From assembly GCF_023333595.1 (NCBI RefSeq), contig NZ_JAIQZM010000037.1:1-61967 (forward strand): a stretch of DNA of 61,967 nt, given 5' to 3'. This stretch comes from Argonema galeatum A003/A1. GTDB taxonomy: Bacteria; Cyanobacteriota; Cyanobacteriia; Cyanobacteriales; Aerosakkonemataceae. Below, piece by piece: positions 35,199 through 44,522 of the stretch. The notes below the pieces were generated by a model that was not told the origin of the DNA, searched no databases, and saw nothing but the letters and a program-made list of their open reading frames with translations. The stretch's first letter is position 1. Each line of letters starts with the position of its first letter. A program made the translations under genes and the position numbers.

Positions 35199-38100
35199 AT
35201 GATAACGCTTCCAGGCTATCAAGTTTTGGCAGAAGTCGATGAAAGCGTCAATTCAATTGTGTATCGTGGGATACGCGATCGCGACAACCTACCCGTTATT
35301 CTCAAAGTTCTCAAAAAAGAATATCCAACTCCAGACGAAATACGCAGATACAAACAAGAATATGAAATTATCAGTCACCTGAACATAGATGGCGTTGTCA
35401 GAGGTTATGACTTGCAGAAATATGAGAACACTCCCGTCATTATCCTGGAGGATTTCGGGGGAGAATCCTTAAAAAAATTGATGGCAAGTGTGACCTTTAC
35501 GCTTTCCGAAAGTCTCCAGATAGCCATCAAGATTACTTTGTGTTTAGGTCAACTGCATCAGCAGAATATCATCCATAAAGATATCAATCCAGCAAATATT
35601 GTTTTTAACTTAGAAAGCGGGATTATCAAACTAATCGATTTTGATATTTCCACAGTATTGACGCGGGAAAATTCTATCATTAAAAATCCCAATGTTTTGG
35701 AAGGAACTTTAGCTTATATATCGCCAGAGCAAACTGGCAGAATGAATCGATCGCTCGATTACCACACAGATTATTACTCTCTGGGTGTTACCTTTTACGA
35801 ACTGTTTACAGGACAACTGCCTTGTTATGCTAATGATGCGATCGAATTGGTACACTGTCACATCGCCAAACAGCCAGTACCTCCCTGCGAAGTAAATACA
35901 GAAATTCCCAAAGCAGTTTCGGATATTGTTATGAAACTGTTAGAGAAAACTGCCGAAGACAGATATCAAAGCGCTTACGGATTAAAGGCAGATTTAGAAG
36001 AATGTTTGGCTCAATTACAACGTAACGGTAATATATCCGATTTCCCAATTGGGAGAAAAGATATTTCTGACAAGTTTCAAATTCCTCAAAAGATATATGG
36101 TAGAGAGTCAGAAATTGAGGGTTTAATCAAGACATTTGAACGAGTTATTCAAGGCAGCAGCGAGATGATGCTGGTATCCGGTTATTCCGGCATTGGCAAG
36201 ACGTCTTTAGTGCAGGAAATTTATAAACCCATTACCAAGCAACGTGGGTATTTCATTGCGGGTAAATTCGACCAGTTTCAGCGAAACATTCCCTACAGCG
36301 CTATAGTCAGCGCCTTCTCTGATTTGGTGCGGCAACTTTTAACCGAAAGCGAAGCGCAACTTGGCGGATGGCGAGACAAGCTAAAAGCTGCCTTGGGCGC
36401 AAACGGTCAAGTAGTTATCGATTTAATTCCCGAAGTAGAACTGATTGTTGGAAAGCAACAATCAGCGGTAACTTTGCCACCAACAGAAGCTCAAAATCGC
36501 TTGAAGTTGGTATTTCAAAACTTTATTAGCGTGTTTGCCAAGGTAGAACATCCTCTAGTAATTTTTCTGGACGATTTACAGTGGGCTGATGCGGCTAGTT
36601 TGAAATTGATCGAATTGCTGATGACAACAGCTACAACAGGACTATTTGTAATTGGGGCGTATCGGGATAACGAAGTGAGTGCGGTTCATCCGTTGATGTT
36701 GACGTTGGATGAGATTCAAAAAGTAGGAGCAATTGTAAATCATATATTCCTTGAAGCTTTGGATTTGGCAAATGTTAATCTGTTAATTTCAGATACGCTT
36801 CACTGCACACCAGAAAGTTCGCTCCCCTTGGCAGAATTAGTGCTGGAACGGACTAAAGGAAATCCATTTTTTACAAATGAATTTTTGAAATCGCTTTATG
36901 CGGAAAATCTGATAAAATTTGACTATCAGCAGGGCGGTTGGCTGTGGTCTATAGAGGGGATTGCGGCGCGAGGATTTACTGATAATGTTGTGGAACTGCT
37001 GGCAGAGAAGATTCAAAAATTGCCAGATACTACACAACAAGCGTTGCAACTGGCAGCTTGTGTTGGCAATCAATTTGATTTGGATAAGTTGGCAAACGTT
37101 TATAAAAAATCTCCGCAAGAAACAGCAGCGGATTTGCGGGAAGCTGTTGCGGAAGGGCTAATATTGCCTCTTGGCAATAGTGGGAATGTGGAATTAGTTC
37201 TCATCTATAGAGAATCCTTCAATGACTCATTACCGATTACCCATTACCGATTACCAGAATACAAGTTTGCACACGATCGCATTCAGCAAGCCGCATATTC
37301 CCTGATTCCCACATCCAGTAAGCAAGCTTTTCACTGGCGAATAGGTCAACTGCTGCTGCAAAATACTCCTTCCTCTCAGAGAGAACAGAAAATTTTCGAT
37401 ATTGTCAATCAACTTAATTTCGGTATCGAATTAATTGATGTTCAGTCAGAACGAGACGAACTAGCCGAATTAAATTTAATTGCTGGCAAGAAAGCTAAGG
37501 CATCAGCAGCGTACCTCCCAGCGTTCGATTATCTCAAAGTTGGCATAAAACTGCTTAACCCCCCGCACAAAGAAACCAAAGAAACCGGGTTTCTGGGTTC
37601 TGCGAAGTCTAGTTGGGAAACGCAGTATAATCTGACGCTGGCGCTGTATGTGGAAGCAGCAGAGGCAGCGTACCTCAGCGGTAATTTTGAGGAGATGACT
37701 CGACTAACTGAGGTGGTGCTGCAAGAAGCGCAGGTGCTACTGGATAAAGTGAAAATATATGAAGTAAAAATTCAAGCTTGTATAGCGCAAAACAAATTAC
37801 TGGAAGCGATAAAAACAGCGCTACAAGTTCTGAAGTTGTTGGGAGTGAGGTTACCTGAAAAACCGAAGAAATTAAATATTTTGCTGGCATTGTTGGGAAC
37901 AAGGTTAGCTTTAGTAGGGAAAAGAATCGACGACTTAATAGAACTGCCGATAATGACCGATCCCATCAAGTTAGCGGCAATGCGTATCTTATCCAGTATA
38001 GTTACTGCTACCTATTTTGCAGTTCCCGAACTGATGCCGCTGATTGTGTTTAAACAAGTCAATTTATCACTAAAACACGGTAATGCTTCTGAGTCTTGCT

Positions 38101-41039
38101 ATGCTTATGCCGTTTATGGGTTAATTTTGTCTGGGGTAGTGGGAGACATCGATTCTGGTTATCAATTTGGACAACTGGCTTTAAATTTGGTGTCGCGATT
38201 GAATGCTAAAAATGTCAAAGCTAGGACGTTTAATGTAATTCATGGCGCTGTCTATCATTGGAAAGAACATCTTAATAGTTCATTAAAACATTTATTAGAA
38301 GCTTATCAAAGCGGACTGGAAACCGGAGATTTAGAATATGCTACATATTCGGTATGTTGCTACTCATATTATTCATATTTCCTTGGTAAGGAGCTAACAA
38401 ATATTGAACATGATATGGCGTCCTATAGTAAAATCATAAGTCAGTTAAAACAGGAAACAGCACTTCATTACATTCAAATATATCACCAGGCAACCTTAAA
38501 CTTGCTAGGGCGTTCTGAAAATCCTTGTCGTTTAGCTGGTGAATCGTATGTCGAGGAGACTATGCTACCACTTCATCAGCAAGCTAACAATCGAACTGCA
38601 ATTTACTTCTTATATATAAACAAACTTAGGCTCTCTTATCTGTTCCACGAGTACGCTGAAGCTGTTGAAAATTCAGCTATAGTCGAAAAGCATTTAGACG
38701 CTGTGGCGGGACTGCCTGAAGTTCCTTTATTCCATTTTTATGATTCTCTAGCTCGGCTGGCGGTGTTTCATAATTTCGAGAAGCCGGAACAAAAGCGTAT
38801 CCTGTCTAAAGTAACAGCCAATCAGAAAAAGATGAAGAAATGGGCGCATCATTGCACGATGAATTATTTGCATAAATTTTATTTGGTGGAGGCAGAACGG
38901 TATCGAGTCATCGGTGAAGATGCGAATGCAAGGGATTTGTACGATCGCGCTATTTCCATCGCCAAAGAAAACGAATTCATCAACGAAGAAGCATTAGCTA
39001 ACGAACTAGCAGCTAAATTTTATTTATTGCGAAATAAAATTAAACTCGCCCAATTTTATATGCAGGAAGCCCGTTATTGCTATCTCAGATGGGGTGCAAT
39101 TGCTAAGGTCAAGGATTTGGATGCGCGATATTCCCAATTGTTACATAAAAAGTCCGAAATTGCCACAACAGAAACAATTGCCAAGACAACAAATTTTTCA
39201 ACTACAACTGGAAACAGTAGTTCATCAGCACTGGATTTTTCAACAGTGATGAAAGCATCGCAGTCGATCGCTAGTGAAATTGTGTTGGATAAATTGCTGG
39301 CTTCTTTGATGAAAATTCTGATCGAAAACGCGGGAGCTACAAATGGCTTTCTCATCTTGCCTAAAGACGGAAACCTACTAATCGAAGCATCATCAACGGT
39401 AGATTCCAAAGAAGTAGCGGTGTTGCAATCTCTGCCAATCGATGCTGGTGATAATTTACCTATAACAGTGATTAATTATGTAGAGAGAACTCGCTCTGAT
39501 GTGGTTTTAAGTGATGCTGCGTGTGAGGGAGTATTTATCACCGATCCTTATATTGTATCAAATAAATTGAAATCCGTATTATGCACTCCCATTGTTAATC
39601 AAGGTAATCTTATTGCTATTCTTTACTTGGAAAACAACTTAACTGACGGGGCATTTACAGCGGATAGATTAGAAGTTTTAAGGTTGCTTTCTTCTCAGGC
39701 AGCTATATCGTTAGAAAATGCTCTACTTTATGCCAATCTGGAACAGAAAGTGCAAAAGCGAACGCGGGAATTAAAAGCTAAAGAAGCAAGTCTTGCCGAA
39801 GCTCAAAAACTGTCACATCTCGGTAGTTGGGAATTAGATTTAGCCACACAAGAAATTACTTGGACTGAGGAAATGTTCAGAATTCATGGACTTAATCCAA
39901 AGCAAGAAAAACCGAATTCCTGGGAATATTTTCAACTGATTTATCCAGATGATAGAAGTTTGGTTGAAAAACGATTAGAAGGGATTATTAATAGAGCGAA
40001 AAGTTATGAGATTGAATATCGGCTTTTGGGAACTGATGGTTGCATAAGATATATTTTTGCTAAGACACAGGCGACTTTAAATGAGTCGGGTAAAGTTATT
40101 AAGATTTTCGGAACTGTACTGGATATCACGGAACGGAAGTTAGCAGAGATAGCAGTCCAAGAATCTGAAGCACAATTAAGACAAACTCTACAAGAACTTA
40201 AACGCACTCAAGCGCAACTAATTCAGACGGAAAAAATGTCCAGTTTGGGGCAGATGGTGGCTGGTGTGGCGCACGAAATTAATAATCCGATTGGCTTTAT
40301 TTATGGCAATCTCACTCCCGCGTCGCAATACGTTCAAGACTTACTAAGGTTGATTCGTCTTTACCAGGAAAGCTATCCAAATCCCACAGATAAGATATTA
40401 GATACTACTGAGGAAATTGACTTAGAATTTCTGGTGGAAGACTTGCAAAAACTGATGAATTCGATGAAAAGCGGGGCCGATCGCATCCGCATTATTGTGC
40501 TTGGATTGCGAAATTTCTCGCGGCTGGATGAATCGGATATGAAGCCGGTGGATCTTCACGAAGGTATTGATAGTACTCTGCTAATTTTGCAGCATCGTCT
40601 GCACCCTATCCAGGCGGGAATTCCTGAGATTAAGGTGATTAAAGACTATGGAAAACTGCCGCTGGTTACTTGTTACGCTTCTCAGATTAATCAGGTTTTT
40701 ATGAATATTTTGAATAATGCGATCGATGTACTGAAAGAGGCAGATGAAAAAGATTCTCCAATCCGAAATCCGCAGATTTGCATTCGTACTGAGGTGACTG
40801 ATTCTGAATGTGTGAAAATCACAATTGCTGATAATGGCCTTGGTATGAGCGAAGATGTTATTAGTAAGATATTTGACCCGTTTTTTACGACGAAACCAGT
40901 GGGGAGTGGTACTGGTTTGGGGTTGTCGATTTGCTATCAAATTGTAGTAGAAAAACACGGCGGACAACTAAGTTGTATTTCTGCACTGGGGGAGGGGGCA
41001 GAGTTTGCGATCGCTCTTCCGAGCAAACCGAAAAAATAG
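35199..41039 (+). CDS. Giant hybrid: Ser/Thr kinase-like - AAA ATPase - helical repeats - GAF - PAS - histidine kinase
   Basis: 1946 residues. The kinase domain (1-275) keeps Lys36 and Asp128, but the catalytic-loop Lys is Asn130 (HKDINPAN) and DFG is DFD (147-149). The STAND-like ATPase follows (about 295-640, GYSGIGKT, VIFLDDLQWAD), then helical repeats to about 1300, GAF (about 1346-1510), one PAS/PAC (about 1536-1655, SWELDLATQEITW and GTVLDITERK), HisKA with His1692 in VAHEINNP, and HATPase (about 1790-1925). No receiver is present. Its histidine-kinase module belongs to the subtype found at 12929, 55461 and 56933, not that of the first giant kinase, although the N-terminal 1500 residues are clearly homologous to it. 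Two repeat-derived insertions are noted separately. It stands alone, without an adjacent receiver gene. Confidence 0.92.
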   Translation: MITLPGYQVLAEVDESVNSIVYRGIRDRDNLPVILKVLKKEYPTPDEIRRYKQEYEIISHLNIDGVVRGYDLQKYENTPVIILEDFGGESLKKLMASVTFTLSESLQIAIKITLCLGQLHQQNIIHKDINPANIVFNLESGIIKLIDFDISTVLTRENSIIKNPNVLEGTLAYISPEQTGRMNRSLDYHTDYYSLGVTFYELFTGQLPCYANDAIELVHCHIAKQPVPPCEVNTEIPKAVSDIVMKLLEKTAEDRYQSAYGLKADLEECLAQLQRNGNISDFPIGRKDISDKFQIPQKIYGRESEIEGLIKTFERVIQGSSEMMLVSGYSGIGKTSLVQEIYKPITKQRGYFIAGKFDQFQRNIPYSAIVSAFSDLVRQLLTESEAQLGGWRDKLKAALGANGQVVIDLIPEVELIVGKQQSAVTLPPTEAQNRLKLVFQNFISVFAKVEHPLVIFLDDLQWADAASLKLIELLMTTATTGLFVIGAYRDNEVSAVHPLMLTLDEIQKVGAIVNHIFLEALDLANVNLLISDTLHCTPESSLPLAELVLERTKGNPFFTNEFLKSLYAENLIKFDYQQGGWLWSIEGIAARGFTDNVVELLAEKIQKLPDTTQQALQLAACVGNQFDLDKLANVYKKSPQETAADLREAVAEGLILPLGNSGNVELVLIYRESFNDSLPITHYRLPEYKFAHDRIQQAAYSLIPTSSKQAFHWRIGQLLLQNTPSSQREQKIFDIVNQLNFGIELIDVQSERDELAELNLIAGKKAKASAAYLPAFDYLKVGIKLLNPPHKETKETGFLGSAKSSWETQYNLTLALYVEAAEAAYLSGNFEEMTRLTEVVLQEAQVLLDKVKIYEVKIQACIAQNKLLEAIKTALQVLKLLGVRLPEKPKKLNILLALLGTRLALVGKRIDDLIELPIMTDPIKLAAMRILSSIVTATYFAVPELMPLIVFKQVNLSLKHGNASESCYAYAVYGLILSGVVGDIDSGYQFGQLALNLVSRLNAKNVKARTFNVIHGAVYHWKEHLNSSLKHLLEAYQSGLETGDLEYATYSVCCYSYYSYFLGKELTNIEHDMASYSKIISQLKQETALHYIQIYHQATLNLLGRSENPCRLAGESYVEETMLPLHQQANNRTAIYFLYINKLRLSYLFHEYAEAVENSAIVEKHLDAVAGLPEVPLFHFYDSLARLAVFHNFEKPEQKRILSKVTANQKKMKKWAHHCTMNYLHKFYLVEAERYRVIGEDANARDLYDRAISIAKENEFINEEALANELAAKFYLLRNKIKLAQFYMQEARYCYLRWGAIAKVKDLDARYSQLLHKKSEIATTETIAKTTNFSTTTGNSSSSALDFSTVMKASQSIASEIVLDKLLASLMKILIENAGATNGFLILPKDGNLLIEASSTVDSKEVAVLQSLPIDAGDNLPITVINYVERTRSDVVLSDAACEGVFITDPYIVSNKLKSVLCTPIVNQGNLIAILYLENNLTDGAFTADRLEVLRLLSSQAAISLENALLYANLEQKVQKRTRELKAKEASLAEAQKLSHLGSWELDLATQEITWTEEMFRIHGLNPKQEKPNSWEYFQLIYPDDRSLVEKRLEGIINRAKSYEIEYRLLGTDGCIRYIFAKTQATLNESGKVIKIFGTVLDITERKLAEIAVQESEAQLRQTLQELKRTQAQLIQTEKMSSLGQMVAGVAHEINNPIGFIYGNLTPASQYVQDLLRLIRLYQESYPNPTDKILDTTEEIDLEFLVEDLQKLMNSMKSGADRIRIIVLGLRNFSRLDESDMKPVDLHEGIDSTLLILQHRLHPIQAGIPEIKVIKDYGKLPLVTCYASQINQVFMNILNNAIDVLKEADEKDSPIRNPQICIRTEVTDSECVKITIADNGLGMSEDVISKIFDPFFTTKPVGSGTGLGLSICYQIVVEKHGGQLSCISALGEGAEFAIALPSKPKK
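37228..37255 (+). repeat. In-frame ATTACCG heptamer units inside the giant kinase
   Basis: Four units of the CATTACC/GATTACC type encode the tract LPITHYRLP just before KFAHDR. The first giant kinase has a different repeat-like tract at the same junction. Confidence 0.65.
37580..37594 (+). repeat. AGAAACCGGGTTTCT palindrome inside coding sequence
   Basis: Exact copy of the intergenic 15-base palindrome, read in frame as KETGF within a stretch of about 16 residues (788-804) that is absent from the paralogue at 15364. Confidence 0.85.
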
Positions 41040-41073
41040 GATTACCCTCTTTTACCTGACGACTAAAGTTAGT

Positions 41074-41310
41074 CTATACATTGGATAATAACACCTGTTC
41101 TAACAGCCATTTGTTAGAAGTGTTATCCAGCGTTGGAAGCAGGCGAAAGTTAAAATATTCTTCCCATATATCAATCCCATAACGGTTGGCGAAGTCGCTC
41201 TCTAGCTGCTGGAAGTGGAAGAAGTTTCGATTGCCGATGGCAGTAAGTAACGAGATTAATTCCGTAATGGGAATTTCGGTAACTAGCCCTGTTAGTTGCG
41301 CTTCAGTCAT
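41074..41310 (-). CDS. Small hypothetical protein, 78 aa
   Basis: ATG at 41310 (MTEAQLTGLV). Acidic helical protein with FANRYGIDIWEEYFNF in the middle and no membrane segment or cysteine pair. Downstream of and convergent with the second giant kinase. The family is not recognised. The non-repetitive sequence and balanced composition suggest a real gene, but no clear ribosome site is visible. Confidence 0.45.
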   Translation of the reverse strand: MTEAQLTGLVTEIPITELISLLTAIGNRNFFHFQQLESDFANRYGIDIWEEYFNFRLLPTLDNTSNKWLLEQVLLSNV

Positions 41311-41409
41311 CTTGTTTGCCCTCAAAAATGCAGATTATAGGAAGAATACCGCGTCCGGTGTTGATAATTTCAACAACTCGCTTGCCTTTGCGCTTGGCTA
41401 TTTTGTAGC

Positions 41410-41557
41410 AGTTATAGCAACCGATGAGTCGGTTAAGCCATAAATCTGGGCTAGGGGCGAAGCATTCGGGTAGTAAATATAAGGTTTTAACCAATAAATT
41501 ATATGCCCGAATGCTTCGCCCCTACTGCCCTAATCGACTCTCGTCGGTTGCTATAGT
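41410..41557. repeat. Large imperfect inverted repeat (miniature-element-like)
   Basis: Outer arms TATAGCAACCGA...TCGGTTGCTATA and a perfect inner 19-bp pair (41452-41470 with 41506-41524, GGGGCGAAGCATTCGGG core) around a 35-base loop. Outer-arm relatives are at 31319-31357 and 50415-50454. Confidence 0.85.
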
Positions 41558-41579
41558 TGTCAAACCCTCGATTTTTACA

Positions 41580-41594
41580 AGAAACCGGGTTTCT
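41580..41594. repeat. AGAAACCGGGTTTCT palindrome
   Basis: Exact intergenic copy of the palindrome found at 34518 and, in frame, at 37580. Confidence 0.9.
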
Positions 41595-41649
41595 TTGCGT
41601 AAGTCCTCAGAGAATAGTGCAATATCTACGTTAAAGCACGCTACAAAAG

Positions 41650-42987
41650 CTAGCTCGGCCATATCGCTATGCCGGTTTCTGCATCAAATAGATGAATTTT
41701 GTCAGGTGCGATCGACAGCCAAAGTGTCTCACCTATCTGTACGGACCGATCGGGTGCAACTCGCACTTGTAAAGTAGAAGAATTGGCAGTCGCTTCTGTG
41801 AGATGAACAGATAGAACTGTTTCGTTGCCCAGTGCTTCCACTAGGTCTACTTGAACCTGCAAATTTTTCGGGGCTGGGAGACTTATGCTCAGGTGTTCTG
41901 GACGAATACCTAAAGTTAAAGGAGACTTGTCGTACTTTTGTAATGCGCGTTCCCAGATGTCTGGTAAAGTCAGGCGAAACTGGGGATTTGTAATTAATAA
42001 AGGAGCTTGAAACTGTACGGTGTGAAAATTCATTGGGGGTGAACCAATGAATTCGGCGACAAATCGGTTGGCTGGATGGTTGTATAGTTCCAAGGGGTGA
42101 GCCAATTGCTGGATTTGACCTTGGTTCATGACAGCAATGCGATCGCCCATCGTCATCGCTTCGGTCTGATCGTGGGTAACGTAGATGGTAGTGGTACCTA
42201 ACTGCCGCTGTAATTTTACTATTTGAGCGCGAGTTTCTGACCTTAATTTGGCATCTAAGTTAGAAAGCGGTTCATCCATCAAAAAAACTTGGGGGTTGCG
42301 TGCGATCGCTCTTCCCAAGGCTACCCGCTGTTTTTGTCCCCCAGACAACTGTTTTGGCAATCGGGTGAGCAATGTTTCAATTTGCAGCAACCCAGCGACG
42401 AGACGCACCCGCTCATCCACAGCTTTTTCTGCATCAGAGATATAATGCAGTCCTTTCGGGAGCGATCGCGTTATCCCCACCAACATATTCTCCGTCCATA
42501 TAGGCATTCGATTTTGGATTGCCCCTCTGCCCCTCTGCTCAAGAGCCCCTCTGCTCAAGAGCTCCTCTGCCCCTCTGCCCCTCTGCTCCTCTTCTCCCCC
42601 GCCCATCCGCCGCAAACCAAAGGCAATATTGTCATAAACTGTCATGTGGGGATAGAGGGCGTAATTTTGAAACACCATCGCGATGTCTCGTTCCTTGGGG
42701 GGCAAGTCGTTGACGAGGCGATCGCCCACCCAAATATTACCGCCAGTCAAATCTTCGAGCCCAGCAATCAAGCGCAGCAGCGTACTTTTACCGCAACCGG
42801 ATGGCCCCACCAATACCATAAATTCGCCATCTTTCACCGCCAGATTGATGCGCCGCAAGACAGCTTGTTGGGGACTCTTAACTGGAGATTCTCCCGCGAT
42901 CGAGAGATCCTCTGTTCCCCTGCTGTTTTTCTCGCCCTTGCGGCCTAAAAAGCTTTTGTAAACGTTTTCTAGAACAACCTGTGCCAC
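41650..42987 (-). CDS. ABC transporter ATPase, sugar/glycerol-phosphate importer type (MalK/UgpC-like)
   Basis: 445 residues from a GTG at 42987. Walker A GPSGCGKST (61-69), Q loop Gln107, signature LSGGQKQR (214-221), Walker B FLMDEP (235-240), switch His272, then about 150 residues of TOBE/OB regulatory domain with LGIRPEHLSI and DKIHLFDAETG, the CUT1-class pattern. Typical relatives are about 360-380 residues. The excess lies in a 60-residue insertion (129-188) between the Q loop and the signature, partly coded by an octamer repeat, and in an N-terminal insertion (15-42). The permease and binding-protein genes are not adjacent; in cyanobacteria one such ATPase often serves several sugar permeases. 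Confidence 0.9.
   Translation of the reverse strand: MAQVVLENVYKSFLGRKGEKNSRGTEDLSIAGESPVKSPQQAVLRRINLAVKDGEFMVLVGPSGCGKSTLLRLIAGLEDLTGGNIWVGDRLVNDLPPKERDIAMVFQNYALYPHMTVYDNIAFGLRRMGGGEEEQRGRGAEELLSRGALEQRGRGAIQNRMPIWTENMLVGITRSLPKGLHYISDAEKAVDERVRLVAGLLQIETLLTRLPKQLSGGQKQRVALGRAIARNPQVFLMDEPLSNLDAKLRSETRAQIVKLQRQLGTTTIYVTHDQTEAMTMGDRIAVMNQGQIQQLAHPLELYNHPANRFVAEFIGSPPMNFHTVQFQAPLLITNPQFRLTLPDIWERALQKYDKSPLTLGIRPEHLSISLPAPKNLQVQVDLVEALGNETVLSVHLTEATANSSTLQVRVAPDRSVQIGETLWLSIAPDKIHLFDAETGIAIWPS
42521..42592. repeat. GCCCCTCT octamer array inside the ABC ATPase gene
   Basis: About nine copies of GCCCCTCT and variants (CTCAAGAG interruptions). On the coding strand they read EEEQRGRGAEELL and similar low-complexity sequence at residues 132-156. 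Array style matches the intergenic arrays of this window. Confidence 0.9.
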
Positions 42988-43084
42988 AGTGATTTCCAGT
43001 CTCTTTTTAACTTATAAGCTATCAGGTAATTTGTAAAATGCCGCTGTGCCATCTTGGAAGAAAGCAAGGTAAGGAGCTTTTTCT

Positions 43085-44350
43085 ATGACTGCCGAAGCAA
43101 CCATAACTCCCAAACTGACCGAGGCGCAAACCGCAGATCGTGAAATTATCGATGTAGTCGAGACAAACTGCTGCATAGTTGGTGGTGGCCCAGCAGGAGT
43201 GGTTTTATCGCTTCTCCTGGCGCGTCAAGGCATTTCGGTAATGTTGCTGGAAACGCACAAAGATTTCGATCGCGATTTTCGTGGCGATACGGTTCATCCA
43301 TCAACTATGGAAATTATGGATGAACTTGGTTTGGCAGAATCCTTACTCCAATTGCCTCACAGTAAAATTCGCACCCTTACCATAACCACGCCTAACGGTT
43401 CAACCCAATTCGCTAATTTCGCTCGCCTGAAAACAAAATATCCTTTCATCACGATGATGCCGCAAGCGAAATTTCTGGAGTTCATCGTCGAGGAAGCGAA
43501 ACATTATCCCAGCTTTCAATTGGTTCTGGGCGCAAATGTGCAAGAGTTAATCGAAGAAAACGGAATAATTAAAGGAGTACGATATCGCGGACATGGCGGT
43601 TGGCACGAAGTGAGGGCGCAGCTTACAGTAGGGTCAGACGGTCGCCATTCTCGTCTGCGGCAATTAGCTGGTTTTGAAGCAGTGGGAACTTCGCCGCCGA
43701 TGGATGTTCTATGGTTCCGTTTACCGCGCTCTTCAGAAGACCCTTCGGGAGGTATGGGTCGCATCGGTAACGGTCATATTGTAGCAATGCTCGATCGCGC
43801 TGACCAATGGCAGATAGCTTACGTTATTCCTAAAGGCGGTTATCAGGAAATTCGCGCTGCTGGAATAGAAGCGCTCAGGCAGGGTATTGTTGGGGTAGTG
43901 CCGGAATTGAGCGATCGCGTACAATACCTCAAAGATTGGTCGCAAATTGCCTTTCTCTCCGTCGAATCCAGTCGCCTCCCCCGTTGGTATCTTCCCGGAC
44001 TACTTTTAATTGGAGATGCTGCACACATCATGTCTCCAGTGGGAGGTGTTGGTATCAACTACGCAGTTCAAGATGCTGTTGTCGCGGCAAATGTACTAAG
44101 CGAATCACTCAAGCACAATAGTATTCACATCTGGGATTTAGCAGAGGTGCAACGTCAACGCGAATTGCCAATACGGGTTATCCAAGCATTTCAATCTGTA
44201 ATTCAACAAAATATTTTTGCTCGCGTTCTTAACTCGAACAACTCCAATCAGTCATTTACACCGCCAGCTTTTCTCCGTTTACCAATTCTGCGAGATCTTC
44301 CGGCGCGGTTAGTAGCTTTCGGTATTTGGCCAGTTCATGTCAAAACTTAA
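43085..44350 (+). CDS. FAD-dependent monooxygenase / oxidoreductase (PHBH fold)
   Basis: 421 residues. FAD-binding GGGPAG at 33-38 followed by LLARQGISVMLLE, the middle motif VGSDGRHSRLR near residue 183, and the GD motif LIGDAAHIMSPVGGVGIN near 310, all as in aromatic hydroxylases and UbiH/geranylgeranyl-reductase relatives. No membrane segment. AAGGAG at 43071-43076 gives 8-base spacing to the ATG. Divergent from the ABC ATPase gene (97-base gap). The substrate is unknown; a role in quinone, carotenoid or aromatic metabolism is possible. Confidence 0.85.
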   Translation: MTAEATITPKLTEAQTADREIIDVVETNCCIVGGGPAGVVLSLLLARQGISVMLLETHKDFDRDFRGDTVHPSTMEIMDELGLAESLLQLPHSKIRTLTITTPNGSTQFANFARLKTKYPFITMMPQAKFLEFIVEEAKHYPSFQLVLGANVQELIEENGIIKGVRYRGHGGWHEVRAQLTVGSDGRHSRLRQLAGFEAVGTSPPMDVLWFRLPRSSEDPSGGMGRIGNGHIVAMLDRADQWQIAYVIPKGGYQEIRAAGIEALRQGIVGVVPELSDRVQYLKDWSQIAFLSVESSRLPRWYLPGLLLIGDAAHIMSPVGGVGINYAVQDAVVAANVLSESLKHNSIHIWDLAEVQRQRELPIRVIQAFQSVIQQNIFARVLNSNNSNQSFTPPAFLRLPILRDLPARLVAFGIWPVHVKT

Positions 44351-44438
44351 TAGCCGATCGAAAATTATAGCGGTTTTCAGCTGCATGAAGTGTCGTGCAA
44401 GAAAGCCAACAAACCCAGGTTTTTCCCTTTCTTCCTCC

Positions 44439-44460
44439 CCCTCCCCGTCCACGGGGAGGG
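44439..44460. repeat. 22-base hairpin CCCTCCCC...GGGGAGGG, second copy
   Basis: Identical to 26097-26118. It lies between convergent genes (FAD monooxygenase and Fic), as does the first copy between receiver and miaE, so it may serve as a two-way terminator. Confidence 0.8.
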
Positions 44461-44522
44461 AGCGGGGGCAAGGGGGGCGGGGTTTTAAATTCGCCCAAAG
44501 TATCATAAAGTCGGAGCGGCTG

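Larger units (their letters stand above)
41311..41649. other. 339-base gap occupied mainly by a large inverted-repeat element
   Basis: Contains the 148-base inverted repeat 41410-41557, one AGAAACC palindrome (41580-41594) and a GCGTAAGTCCT fragment (41597-41607) of the element at 59463. A 63-codon minus-strand frame across the inverted repeat is not considered a gene. Confidence 0.75.

Noticed and set aside
41303..41494. 63-codon minus-strand frame
   Set aside because: It runs through the inverted-repeat element at 41410 and overlaps the better candidate at 41074-41310.
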